Source: Austropuccinia psidii
Lineage: Eukaryota; Basidiomycota; Pucciniomycetes; Pucciniales; Sphaerophragmiaceae
Assembly (NCBI GenBank): GCA_023105745.1
Contig: JALGQZ010000006.1
Span: 65,578,316 to 65,642,315, forward strand
Length of the DNA: 64,000 bases
Direction of reading: 5' to 3'
Part shown: positions 46,901-58,745 of the stretch, piece after piece
How the letters are laid out: the number at the start of each line of letters is the position of its first letter
Numbering within the stretch: the stretch's first letter is position 1
Notes under the pieces: generated by a model
Told to the model about the DNA's origin: nothing
The model's database searches: none
The model's input: the letters and a program-made list of their open reading frames with translations, nothing else
Program-made: the position numbers and the translations under genes

Positions 46901-49528
46901 CAATATTATGCTACTCAAGAGGAATAATTTAGATTCTCAACAAATGGTATCATAGTGGGATTTAATTTAGGCATAGTGCTAATCTATCATTGAAACAAAA
47001 ATCAGTTTTAAAATCAAATAAATAATCTCGATAAAAAATATCGTATTGAACAAGCTGCATAAATAAAATAATGGATTAAGTTATTCTGATTAATTTTATG
47101 ACTATTATTAAAGCCAATAAAGCATGAAAACTTACAGTTTCCTGAGATTCTATAGAATTTTGATTTATTATAGCAAGTCGTAAATAGGATACCAGATATT
47201 TTTCCCCCTAAAAAATATTGTAACAGTTTACCATTCAGTTAAAATTGATCATATTTTTAAGCTTCAAGTAGTAAATTTAAAATTTAATTAACTCCATAAA
47301 CAATTTAGAAAGGGATAATTCAAATATCATAGAATTACTACTATATTCTTAGACCTCAGCTAAGTATATATTGAGGTAAATCAGTTTACAAAAAAATTAA
47401 TTTCAAATAACTTCAAATCACATTAAAGGGGTTGAGAGATAGGAACTATTGAATTTTACATGGAGGGATGATAAATATTGATTTTCAAACCCTAGCTGAT
47501 TCTCTCAAAAAAACCAAAAACTCAGGAAAAATTGATATTCAAACAAAAGATCAATAGTACAGAAAATCTTGAAAGACCAGATGTTTACTTTAATAAGAAA
47601 TTATTCGAAGATATGGGGAAAAATTAACATCAGCTCTACTTTAGTATTCGATGTTATTTAATCATCATTATATTATTGTATGATTTGTGCCTCTCCAGAG
47701 ACTATTTTGAAATCGCCTGAGATTCAAATTGGAAATTTTCTCTCCCATTATATATATAAAAAGCTATTTTACCTTCAATATTTTAGCTTAGGGCCAGCTC
47801 AAATTTCAAACAGTCATTGTCAAAATCCGATCTAAAGACTTTTTTGTGAGTTTATTTGAAGCTAGAAGCTCCTTCATTAGTAAAATTAGTTGATAGAAAA
47901 GCTACCTATATCATCACAGGAATTCACTGGGCCTAAAGTTTCCAGAAAGAAATTTCTCAAATAAAATTGAGAGGGAAACTCTTGAATTCATTTTATTATA
48001 AAAACAAAAGAAAGGACGATAAAGAAAACTTGAGCTTGGACGTTGAATTTTATTCTTTTGAGAGAAATTGCAAAGCTCCTTTCAACAGAAACGTTTTGGC
48101 CTTTAATCTTTGAAAAAAAAATACAAATGAGATTTTCTTTTTGAGGGAAATTTTTGGGGAAGGGAAGTTTTTCAGAAGAAAAATGTCTTGTTAATAAATT
48201 TTGAGTATCAATAAAATACCAAAGATTCTATGAATGCAGAGTTTCAGTCTTCATCTGCTAATTTGGTATGGTTTATTTAGTGAGATCCAAAATATTTATG
48301 CTTATTTTTGAAGAAAATCAAAACTCTTTTTGGCTAATTTTGACTCCTTTTTTTCTTAAAGAAAGAGACAGTCTGCATCATTTTATCATAGAAAGTGATC
48401 ATTGGATTCAGAAAACAAGTTTTTGTTTGCAAATGGAAGTTAAAGAGCACGTCCCCCATCATTAATTGTTTGCAAAAATCAATCAAGAAAGGTTAATCCG
48501 CATTCCTTGACTACACTTTGGCCCTCCAATTTTAATATTCCGCAGCTTTTGGTAAAGGTTAAGTAATAAGTATAGATATTTTCTGTACTGTACGTTACTA
48601 AGATCTTCTGTAAAGCTCCTATACTCCTGGGGGTACTGTGATGACTTGAAGGTTTAGTTTTACCTGTATAAACTGTGGCGTGCACAGTTTGTCTGTGAAA
48701 CTGTAATGTACAGTCCTGCATCTTGCTTATTTGACCAACACAACAGCCTCTACCACCCTTATGAATACTGTAGTATCTATCCTAAGCGGCCCTAAACACT
48801 ATAGCAATATTTCCAAACGTGTTACACAGTCCCTAAACTGCATCTACAATCACTGCAGTCAGTGAAACCATGGCTATCAAGAGGTAGAGATTTTGATTCT
48901 AATCATGCGGCCTATCTTGAGAAAGCGGGTGTGCTTTTCAATTGCTTAAAATCTTCCAGCTGAAAACTTGTCTAGCTATTTGGATTTGAATTGTCTGTGA
49001 TAGTTGTCTTCTGGATTTATTTTGGCTCTGCTCTGAAGCATGAAATTTGAAAAAAGTAAGATTCATGACCTCAAAAAATGGAAATAAGTTGGTTTTCAAA
49101 CAAAGCGTTGGAAAAAATGCCCAGTTGCCATCAATCGCTTCAAGTTTTGGAAACCTTTCCCTTCTTCAAGATTCTTTCAAAACTTGCCAAGCGCTCAACA
49201 CATTACGTTAACTCACTCTTTCGCATTGCACGCGAGCCCATGCGCGCCGTCGCTGAGTGAGGGACCCATCGTTTGTGAAGGAGCGGTGCATTAGACCACA
49301 CGTCCTTGAGCGGGCGGCGTGGCCAACACCTGCCTTTGACGATGTGAGCCAGGCCGGTCGGTAGGTATGGCAAGGTGGCGTTCGGAAGCGCCTCCAGTGA
49401 TTGATTGCCCAGCCTCTGTTACTATAACCTCTAGGTAGAAATTATCCGCACGCTGCTTGTTTTGACAAGTAGACGTATTTTAGATGGGTACCCCATTTTA
49501 CAAAACATCGGAATGAAATCGAGTACTC
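43988..49528. other. AT-rich DNA without recognised genes
   Basis: 5.5 kb. I see no domain in any frame; frames are short and compositionally AT-driven. From about 48480 the sequence contains several ACTGTAC/GTACAGT words. At 49200-49440 it becomes GC-richer (GGGCGGCGTGGCC), leading into the promoter of the pectin lyase gene. Confidence 0.45.
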
Positions 49529-49536
49529 TATATATA
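49529..49536 (+). promoter_or_regulatory. TATA box of the pectin lyase gene
   Basis: TATATATA followed by GGCCGGGC, about 137 bases upstream of the ATG at 49673. Position and GC-rich 3' flank suit a core promoter with a leader of about 100 bases. Confidence 0.5.
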
Positions 49537-49672
49537 GGCCGGGCATTTTCTTGATGGCAGTGGTCAGTATTCGCGCTTCATTGTTTATCGTCTTCGGTAG
49601 TAAACTATTGTTCCTATTTTTTTTTGATTCAGCGAAAAAGCGTCGATATAAAGTAATTGCTTCCTCTTAAAA

Positions 49673-52011
49673 ATGCGTTTATTACTTTCATTTTCAAATA
49701 ATTTCTTCCTATTGAGCACTTTGGTCAGCTCAACCTTGTCCCTGAAAAAGTCTCCGAGTTCAGTGAATGGGAAAATCACCGGAGGCGGAAATTTGACACC
49801 CGAATCGCCTGAAAATATTGAAACCCTAAAGGAATGGCTGGCAGACAGAAAGCCCAGAGTCATACTAATAGATAAAATATACGATTTTACAGAGTCCGAG
49901 GGTAAGCACGCCCGTCGTCTTGTGTATTTGACGATTTTGTTTTAATTGGTGTGAACTCGATGTAGGAACCAAGACAGGACCTGGTTGGTGGGTACTCATC
50001 CTTTAGTTTGTTTCACTAATCACGAGCTTCTTAATAACTAAAAAGGATATGTTCAGCCGGCCCTGGAACAAATGCTCAAATGGGCAGGAGGTGCAAAGTG
50101 CTCTGGCCGTTTGTGGGTCTTTTGCTTCTTATCATGACCTGAAGAGTAAATTGACTTACTCAAATATCCATTGATACCAGTGGACTGGTGCAAAAATCAA
50201 CCCCAAAACAAGGTCCGGCAGTTTTGTTCTAAACAAAGAGCAGGATCATAACTTACTTATCCCTTTGTGTTATCATTTTATACGCCGAATTCCAAAGCTG
50301 ACCACCGTATCTTACTACGCGGCTGCAAGGAGCCCTCTAAATGTTGGAAGTAACAAATCTATTTTAGGAAAAGGCAGCAATGCCATGATTAGGGGAAAAG
50401 GGTAAATTCCAATAGCTTGTTTCTTGTACACAAAATTATGTTTTGAATTAAAAAAAAACCCTTTGTAGATTGGAAATCAAAGGTGAAAACATAATCATAC
50501 AGGTCAGTAGAGGTAATTTGAAAAGAGCCCTCTTTCAGGCTGCGACTAAGTTGATTTTTTTTTTCAAAATTTCTTTTGCGTGTGTTAGGGAATCGTAATT
50601 GGCTGGTTAAACCCTCATCTGGTGTGTGCATTTTAACTAAGTTGGAAAAAAAATCAAGTTCTCTGACAATTTTTTTCGTGTTTCTGAAATCGTAAAGGTC
50701 TGGGGGGGTGACGCCGTTACTCTAAGTGGAGCAAAAAAAGTAAGTAATGATAATATGACATCCATGGGCATTAAAAAGGCTAATGTGGCCTTGAAAGGTT
50801 TGGATTGATCATTGCACTTTTAGCGATATTGGTCGACAAATGATCGTAAGTTCTCTTTCTACGGAAAACACTGAGATTATAATCTCGAATAATTTCTTCA
50901 ATGGACAATGCCATTGGGGGACGGACTGCTCTGGGTACGTTAAAAAACTTGGAAAGTGTTTTTTTCGAAAGAAATCCTCCAACAGATTTTTTCTTTTTTG
51001 AAAAAACCTTTAGTACACATTACTGGACAATATTATTGGCAGGAGATGGGGACCAAGTCACCTTAGCCAGAAAGTGAATTGTTTGCACTCATATTTTTGT
51101 AAAAATATACTTATCCATTTTTTTTAATTGCAGTTGCTTTAACCATATAAACGGTAGAAGCCCCAAGGTGGGCGGGCTTCCAAAATCAAAAATAGTCCTT
51201 CATGAGTTAGTTTGGGAACAAATTCATAAATGTAGAACCTAGTCAGGGGAAGAACTAAAACCGAATTTCTTTTTAGATATAACAATTTCCATTTCCAAAG
51301 CAAGTCAGTTGAACCTATCATACCCGCCTTTTTTGTTCCAGTTTCTGTTCCTCCCTCAATATTCTGTCCTCCTAGATGCACCCACAAAAACTTAGTTCAT
51401 TTTCAAAAAATTTACTAACGCGTTTGAAACTTTTTATCAAAATTATTCAATAATGATAATGAAGAGGCGAATTTATGGACATTGGACAGTCTGGAATTTC
51501 CCTAGCTGAAGGAAATGTGTACGAAGGGTACGCACCAACGGGTACGAAAGAAGCCCATTTCAAGCCAACTACTGGAAATGGGAAACTTTTTGGCCCTGTT
51601 ACTGAAAGGGAAGCCGCTGTTTGTCAAGCTGTTTTTGGCAGAGCTTGCGAAGCCAATGTAATAACAGACGCAAACAAGCGAAGGGTTTCAGCAGAATTGT
51701 CCGTGGATGAAGAAGTGCTAAGCCTTCTCAAGGTGCGGTTTATCACAACTGACGCAAAAATCTGTCTTAAATTTAACTTTTCACTTATCCATCGTCTATG
51801 ATAAAAGTCTGTTCCTGGCATTGCAGACGCAAATGTAGAACCAGCAACAGTCGTTGCTAGCCGAGGAGTATCAGATTGTGGGGCTCCGGGATCGAAATCA
51901 TTCTCATCAAATGGCATTGCTTTACCCGAAATAGAAGAGAGCAAGGTACAAGAAAATGCAGGATCGCACAAGCTTCGAAAACTATCAAAGCACAATAGGA
52001 ATTCTCACTAA
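49673..52011 (+). CDS. Secreted pectin lyase, polysaccharide lyase family 1
   Basis: PL1 enzymes cut methylated pectin by beta-elimination outside the cell. About 14 exons, by splice signals and family match: 49673-49901, 49966-49987, 50057-50112, 50181-50212, 50298-50401, 50469-50512, 50589-50621, 50698-50739, 50798-50845, 50876-50934, 51014-51073, 51134-51231, 51467-51732, 51827-52011 (about 425 residues). Exon 1 has a signal peptide (MRLLLSFSNNFFLLSTLVSS), then KITGGGNLTPESP and PRVILIDKIYDFT. Later blocks: RPWNKCSNGQEVQ, DWC, NVGSNKSILGKGSNAMIRGK, GLEIKGENIIIQ, VWGGDAVTL (catalytic Asp), VWIDHCTF-DIGRQM, IISNNFFNG, HYWTILLAGDGDQVT, NGRSPKVGG (catalytic Arg), ISLAEGNVYE. The WGGDA and GRQ signatures favour pectin lyase over pectate lyase. 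The last exon's reading frame (ending SKHNRNSH) does not fit the preceding phase by one base, so the 3' junction is uncertain or mutated. All other phases fit. Confidence 0.85.
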
Positions 52012-52885
52012 ATACTTATGTAAATAACTCCTTTTGGTTAGCTTTGATAGTAAGACCTTGAAAAAAAAACATAAGGACGTATGGAATAATAATTTAACAA
52101 CGTAATATTTGAGGGATTTTATCTTTTAACCAGCTTTTATAAGCAAACTTTATTAAGCTTGATATTTTTGTAAAGCTCATTGTGAAAAAGAAATGAACTG
52201 AGGTAAAAAAGAAATATCGTTGTGCACAACATACTAGTGCTTTCATAATGATAGCAAGCTGATAAATCAGTATGAGGGCTTGGTCTATAATTTAACGGCC
52301 TCTTGAGAGTGGATTGATATTCAATTGAGTTAAATTTTTCTACCCCTGCATCGGACCAAAGCGTACTCGAGGACATTTATGGCTTTTCTTACAAAATTAT
52401 TCTACTTGAACTTTTCCAAAATTGCAAGTAAATGAGATTTGGCTAAAGGGGAATATTTGTTGACCATGGCATCACGTCTGTCTAACGACTGGCAAGATTT
52501 GATGAAACTAAATCCGTCATATGGCGATGATACTCTTATTGCTTGACCTTCATGCAGGTTTCTGATTGTAGATCTCACTCTGAGAGAATGTATGAGACAT
52601 CAAAAAGATATGGATTCTTCCTTAGTAACCCAATGGTTTCACTCAGCTATATTGAAAATTTGGTGTCTTCTTTTTCCTGTTGTAAAAAGTTCCCAGAATA
52701 AAGCTTGAACCGCATCTAACAGCATTCCTAAGTGTCATTATCTACTTGATAATTCACCATTCTTATTATTAATATAACTTCAGGCTGTTAGGGAGCTACC
52801 TTTTTTCTATTTCACTGTGTTTACTGTTGTACCTTTTTGAATATGGAAGTATATAAACCATACCGTTTCATAATTAGATTTTTTC
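52012..52885. other. 3' flank of the pectin lyase gene
   Basis: AT-rich. A short frame from ATG 52467 (26 codons) is the only coding-like scrap. An AATAATAATTT stretch near 52085 could serve 3'-end formation. Nothing else is recognised. Confidence 0.35.
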
Positions 52886-54787
52886 TGTAAGATGTGTCTA
52901 TGAAACTGTTGATAATATTACTATTAATCAACAGTAATATAACTGTTCTTATGAAATATAATAATAAAAAATTATTATAACCACAATTAAATAATTGAAT
53001 AATTATTTCTTTTGCATGTTATACACTACTAGTTATTATAACTGTAAGCAGTAATTGTCTACAAGAATAAATTACAAGAAGAATTTAATAATAAAAACTT
53101 CTTTTATTAAAATAATAAAATTATTTTAATATATCATTATCTTTTACAAGAATAATTATAAAGATAACTCTTGAAGAAAACTATTACTACAGAAAAACTT
53201 TAGGAATTGAGATAAATCACTCACTATTAATGCAATGAACCTTTCAGAAGATAATAGTAGAAAGATTTGACATAGAATTGTGGATTTAATGGATCAAAAT
53301 TGATTTATAGCAATATTACAACAATATATAGTTGAATTCTATGATTTAATATATTTCTGATTGATTTCTGAAAGAATAAAACACTTAAGAAAAGTTTTAA
53401 CTAACACTTACTTGTTGGTACTAAAGGTATAATTGAATAATGTGATTATTTGGAAAAAACAGCAAGAGGAAGACTCTTTTAAGTCTAAGAAAGCTCACAT
53501 AGGCATGCCATGGAGCAAAATGGAAAAAAAGTGAGTGAGAAAACAATAAACCTTTTGGATTATTGATTGTATCATCTGTTGTCATGTAAGATTATCATAA
53601 TTACTTAATTGAGGCTTTTACATGACTACCAACCCATTTATGGTTAAGAATAAAAGGAGTAACAACCATAAATCTTCTTTTATTCCAAAATAATAATTTG
53701 TTTCTCAAAGCTAGCAATGTTATTGGGAATTTCATCACAGAATGTATTTTCTGTAAATTTTGAAATATTCTGTGTTTCATGTGGAATCATCAAAAATGGA
53801 CTGTAAGTAAAACTTTTAATTTTACATATTAAAGTATGATTCTCTTTGCTTTTTATATGAATTATAAATCTCTTAATTGGTCCTGAAAGTTCCAGAAAGA
53901 TTAATTAAGAATTGTATTTTAATGAATTTTTGAAGGTTTTACCTCAGTTCTACATAGAATTACAAATAGCAGTATATGGGTGGTTGCTATGAGGTAAATC
54001 AATGGATACTAGTACAACAAGTGTTTTAATTACTATTTTGGGATTTATCCATGGAAGTAAATTAAGAATTGAAATTGTTACAGGAGTCAAGTTGCTCTTT
54101 ACCTCCTTGGCACATCAAAATAGCAGCTTATTTGCAATTATCTTATGATTTACCAAAGTTGTGACATGGTAACCAAGTTCCCGAAAATTTTTAGTTTACT
54201 AATTGGACCAAGATCAGCCATGTATTCAAGATGTGGAGCTATCCACACCTCAGAGGCCTTGGAAGTTGGGTACCCTGGCTCTCTTTGATGTCTTTTGTCC
54301 CCTGTAGCTATTTTCACATCAAAAATAGAAATTCAGGCTTAAAGACTGATATCCACTATTGGTGTACCAAAAGTTAATATATGAATACCATAATATTAAG
54401 TGCTCAAAACATGCATAACACTATTTCTAGTGTATATGTAACATAGGATCTCTCACATTCCCATTATTTTGGCGTGAAATTGAGAAAGCAATAATTTTCA
54501 CGGATCTTTTATGTGGTAGTGAAGTATTTTCCATATTACCACCTCAAAGAGTTGATTTGAACTTATTCACTCTAGGTATCTAAGCTAGGTAAGATTTTGT
54601 TTAAAATCCAAATCTGGCCTTAAATCCATGGATTTACTTACTCCATAAAATGTTATTCATCTTTTTTGAAATCAAAACTGATGAATTTTGAATTTATGCA
54701 TGACTTACGTGTTATGCATAGTTCAGAATTTATTCTTAAGATAATTGTGGCCTATTTGGGTATGTAAAATATACCTCAAGGCTCACA
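52886..54787 (-). repeat. Solo LTR, minus orientation, same family as the LTR at 58746
   Basis: Read on the minus strand it begins TGTGAGCCTTGAGGTATATT and ends ...ATCTTACA. Its end (GTGGTTATAATA, then ATTATCAACAGTTTCATAGA) matches the end of the plus-strand LTR at 60740-60894, and its start matches 58746-58790. DNA beyond 52886 does not resemble the leader after 60894, so no internal region follows: a solo LTR. Direct 5-bp flanks are not exact. Confidence 0.7.
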
Positions 54788-57700
54788 TCTCCCCTCATCC
54801 TGAAAAGGTTTGTCTTAACTTTTTTGTCTCTTGAATTCCTCAGTTAAATTTGTCTCATTTTATGTCTTCTGCTTTATTAGTGAAATGGCCTGAAGTTAAT
54901 CTTTTGACAGTGCTTCTCTATTTATTTGTATCTTAAGCGCCTCAAGTAAAGCTGTCTCAGCTTATTTTTAATTCTTTATTGATTAAATAAACTAAAACTA
55001 AGCTCTTAACAGTGTTTATTCATTGATTTTAGGAAGAAAACCCTGAGCTATCAAATATCAATCACCTATTAATTAAATAAGACAGAGGAGAGATAGTGAT
55101 GATGAACACATATGGAGGTGTGAAAAGAAAAAAGATGATATGAAAGATGAAAGAGACTCATTGAATTTATTCAAGTTCTAGAAAACAATATCCTAAAGAA
55201 ACTGAGGAAAAAATTCCAAATTGGCAACAGGAATTAATTTTTGTCAAAGTATTATTTTCCATTCTTATATTGACTTTGAGGATTAGAATGTTGGATAAGT
55301 GACAGTTTTGAAGATCACTCTGAAATAATAATTGGGTGATTATTATTTGAAACGCCACTAAAGATGATCTTGCTCAATGGTCAACAAGAAATATCGTTAA
55401 TATTTAAACCAAATGATTTTCATCTCAAAACCTAAATAATCTTCTCCTTTCACTTTGGAATCTTAATTTTTTTTCTATTTTGCATTAATTTGGTTTCAAG
55501 AAACACTAGAGTCCAATGAGGCTACACCACTATTGGTTTGTTGTAATTTAATGAGAAAAAAATATTTTTAAGTGCTTGATTATTCTGAGATCATAGATTT
55601 GGAGGAAATAAAACTATTACAAAGCATATAGCAATCATTATTTCTGTAGTACATAACCTATACAATCATGCAGTTGTCACCCACCCAGCCATCTTCAAGT
55701 GATCTCAATCCAATTGAAGGCAGATTTTAAAACTAATTTCTTGATAACCTGAGCCAGAGCTTATGAGAATGCTTGAAGCTCACGTTTTCAATATGTTTAA
55801 TATGGCTTTGAGACCTTGTATGCTGCACTGGATAGCATATGAGACTGTCTTTCTATCTTTGATTATTGGCCATAATGAAAGCCAATAGGACCAAGTGATG
55901 TCCATAAAGAAGTCAAGGCTCTTCATATTATTGATTAATAAGGGATTGACGTCATTGTTCCCAGAACCCAATCTGGATTGGAATGCTTCCTGCCCTAAAA
56001 AATTTCAGGATATGTTAAGATGAACTCATGTTGTGGATACCTCTCCAGCATCATAAACGATTGAAGTCCAATCAATGATTTGATTTTAATTTTTTCCAAC
56101 ATCTAGGGTGCCATTTATGTGCCCAAGAAAATGTGTTCTTTAGGTTGTCACAGGTGTCAGGTGTGTGCTTTGTCTAAAGTACTAAATCTGACTTTTTACA
56201 AGTGTAACATTATATCACAGTGATGTATTTTTTTAGAAAATGAAAGAAGTAAATTTCTGGAAAAGAGGGAAGCCTGGTTTGAAGGTTCATTTAAGCTAGG
56301 TAGGTTTTGAACCAGAATTATTTTTGTAAAAGGGTAGCTTGGAGGGTATGTTTTGAGTTCTAAAAGAGATGATGAATGTGCCAAAAGCTAAGAATGACTT
56401 TCCTCTTAGAAATCTGAGGTTCCAATAGTTATATAATCCTCCAATCAATCATAATTCCCTAGTTAGTCTGGAAAATAACAATTTAATAAGTTTAAATTTG
56501 AGAGAAGTGGGAATTGTAATTGTGAAGTGAAAGGAAATTATGTGTTCAATTTCAATATGCATATGCAGAAATCCATATTCCTCAAATTCACAATGTCAAT
56601 TCTGGCAGTTTTCATGAATATTAATTTTTTTTGCTTGGGCAGAGTGGCAAAAAACCTATCACTTTTAGCCTTGGACCATTATGTGAAGAAAACTGTAATT
56701 AATGATTTAAACTATATTGGAAATTCTATCAAGCTTGGCTGTAAGGTTTGACTAAGAAAAAATTACTAATAATTTACTTATTGTGCTCTGAATGTCCTAA
56801 TAATACTAAAAAATAAGAATTAAAATAATTACAATACGGAAATAGTATTGCAATTATGGCATTAAGGATATTTTATTATTTATAAAGAATAAATTATATA
56901 AATTATATTATGAAAAGAATATATTAAAGTAAATATGCTAATAGTTTGGTATTCAATGAATTATGGAAAATTATTATTTTGACCAACAAATAATAATTCT
57001 GAAAAAAATTTCATTTTATGAATAAATAACAATTTAGAACTAAAATATTGATGATATTAAGATTATTAATCAATAGCAAGACTATTAATGTTGATAAGAA
57101 CCAATTTTAGAGAAACCTTAAGAGAAAATATTATAATAAGATAATAATAACCTACTTTCAACACTTAATATGATAATTTTGAATTATTTTTCACCTAAAG
57201 AAGAAATTAAGAATTATTTATAATGTAGCTTTTCACCTGTATTTATGGAATTAAAGAAAATTAAACAAATGCTAACAAAATGATAATATAATCGAAAATG
57301 GTTGAGTGATAAATTAAAGCTATAGATTTAGTATTTTAAAATATAAGAGTTGTATTTAAAAGAACAAAGTTTTTTACCTTTATATCTAATATTTTAGTTT
57401 ATTTGATGGGTCTGAGGGAGAAAAAGAGGAAGGGGCCTTTATATAGAAAAAATATTTCCTTCTAGTGACTAGATACCTAATAGCTCATGTATAATGATCC
57501 TATCCACTGAAATGTATCATTTTTTTAAGCTTGAGTGATTTTTACATCATTATTAAACCATCTTATTGCATTATTGTGGCATCTTTCAAAGGTATCACTA
57601 TAGATTTCATCTTGTGAAATCATAAGCTAGTAACATGATTCAATTTTGTGTCTGGAGGTAGTTTTAATCATAAAATATCAATATACACCAGTTTTATCTC

Positions 57701-58745
57701 TTATTTAACTGTTAAACTTAAATTAAGATTGAAGTCAATGAGTAAAACTGATCCATTTTATGATTTAAGTTTAATAATAATAAAGATTTTATTTTATTAT
57801 GCTATTGAGATTGAAAGAGTTAGTTATAGTAATGTGGAATTTCCTCACCAAATTTCCAAGAGGATTTCATTAAAAAATCAAAACTCTATTTTTGATGATT
57901 TTTATTGTGAGTAATATTGTCTGTTGAAATTTCCTACTTAAAACTTTGAACCATGATTTAAGAGGGTTATTCCTGGAATATAATGACAAAGATTATGTAG
58001 TTTTTTATGTATGAGCTAGTAAAATTAGAAATTAAAATTTGGGTTTGAGTGGTCAGCTGATATTAAGATTTTTGATAAATTTCCTGATATTATCCATACA
58101 TTTATTATTCACTTGTAAAATAAAGCTTATAGCTGTATTAATACAGTTTTTTTGGTGGTAAATTGAATTTTGGATAACATATTTCTTGTTTTTATGTCGA
58201 TATATCTGAGTCAAAACCCATCAATATATGCATGGATCATAAAAGTGCATATATCCATTATGTCTTTTTATGGCATTTCTACTTATTTTGATGAATTTTT
58301 AGTAATTGAGTTTTAATTAATATTATTATGATATGGTTTATCATTGATTTATGAGATTTTTGGATATGTGATTATATCTCAAAGAATCACATTCCATACC
58401 ACCAAAAGATATTGTACTAAAATCTGACATAGCTATTTAGGGTATCATCCATTGTACTGCCCATTCAATATAGGTTTTTAGTCTTGAAGCTGAATAATGC
58501 TTAAATGGCTTAATTTTATTTCATACCTGAGTGTTCTTAATAATTTGTAAGTATTAGCTATGACATTCTCAAGTAGCCATTCATCTTCATTGATTGGGGT
58601 TCTATACCTCACAAGGTATTATTGTTCTTTTTTGTTTATTTTCCTTCCTCCCTCAAGGACTTTTACCATTTTTTCTTCTCCTTCTCCTAGAGGGGTATTT
58701 CAAGTTGCTGTATAGCTCTTGGGGATTTAGCTCCTTATGACTTTA
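54788..58745. other. Unassigned AT-rich DNA with one dispersed repeat
   Basis: Apart from the 500-bp repeat at 56149-56648 nothing is recognised. At about 55680-55730 a plus-frame QPSSSDLNPIEG resembles the third catalytic motif of Tc1 transposases but stands alone. At about 57430 CCTTTATATAG resembles an LTR TATA region, without further support. Confidence 0.35.
56149..56648 (+). repeat. 500-bp dispersed repeat, copy 2
   Basis: Direct copy of 32541-33040, about 23.6 kb away, same orientation, ends at similar points (CACAGGTGTCAGGTGTG to TTTTTTTGCTTGGGCAG). No coding content. Confidence 0.8.

Noticed and set aside
49260..49440. GC-rich block resembling structured RNA (GCGGTGCATTAGACC, GAGCGGGCGGC)
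   Set aside because: No tRNA cloverleaf or GGTTCGAATCC-like T arm could be drawn; it is more likely promoter-proximal DNA of the pectin lyase gene.
51624..51995. 123-codon minus-strand frame
   Set aside because: Antisense shadow of the last two pectin lyase exons; the plus strand carries the PL1 signature.
52467..52546. 26-codon frame from an ATG after the pectin lyase gene
   Set aside because: Too short, no splice-connected continuation found.
55680..55740. SSSDLNPIEG motif like the third catalytic block of Tc1 transposases
   Set aside because: Only one short motif, no other transposase block or terminal repeats nearby.
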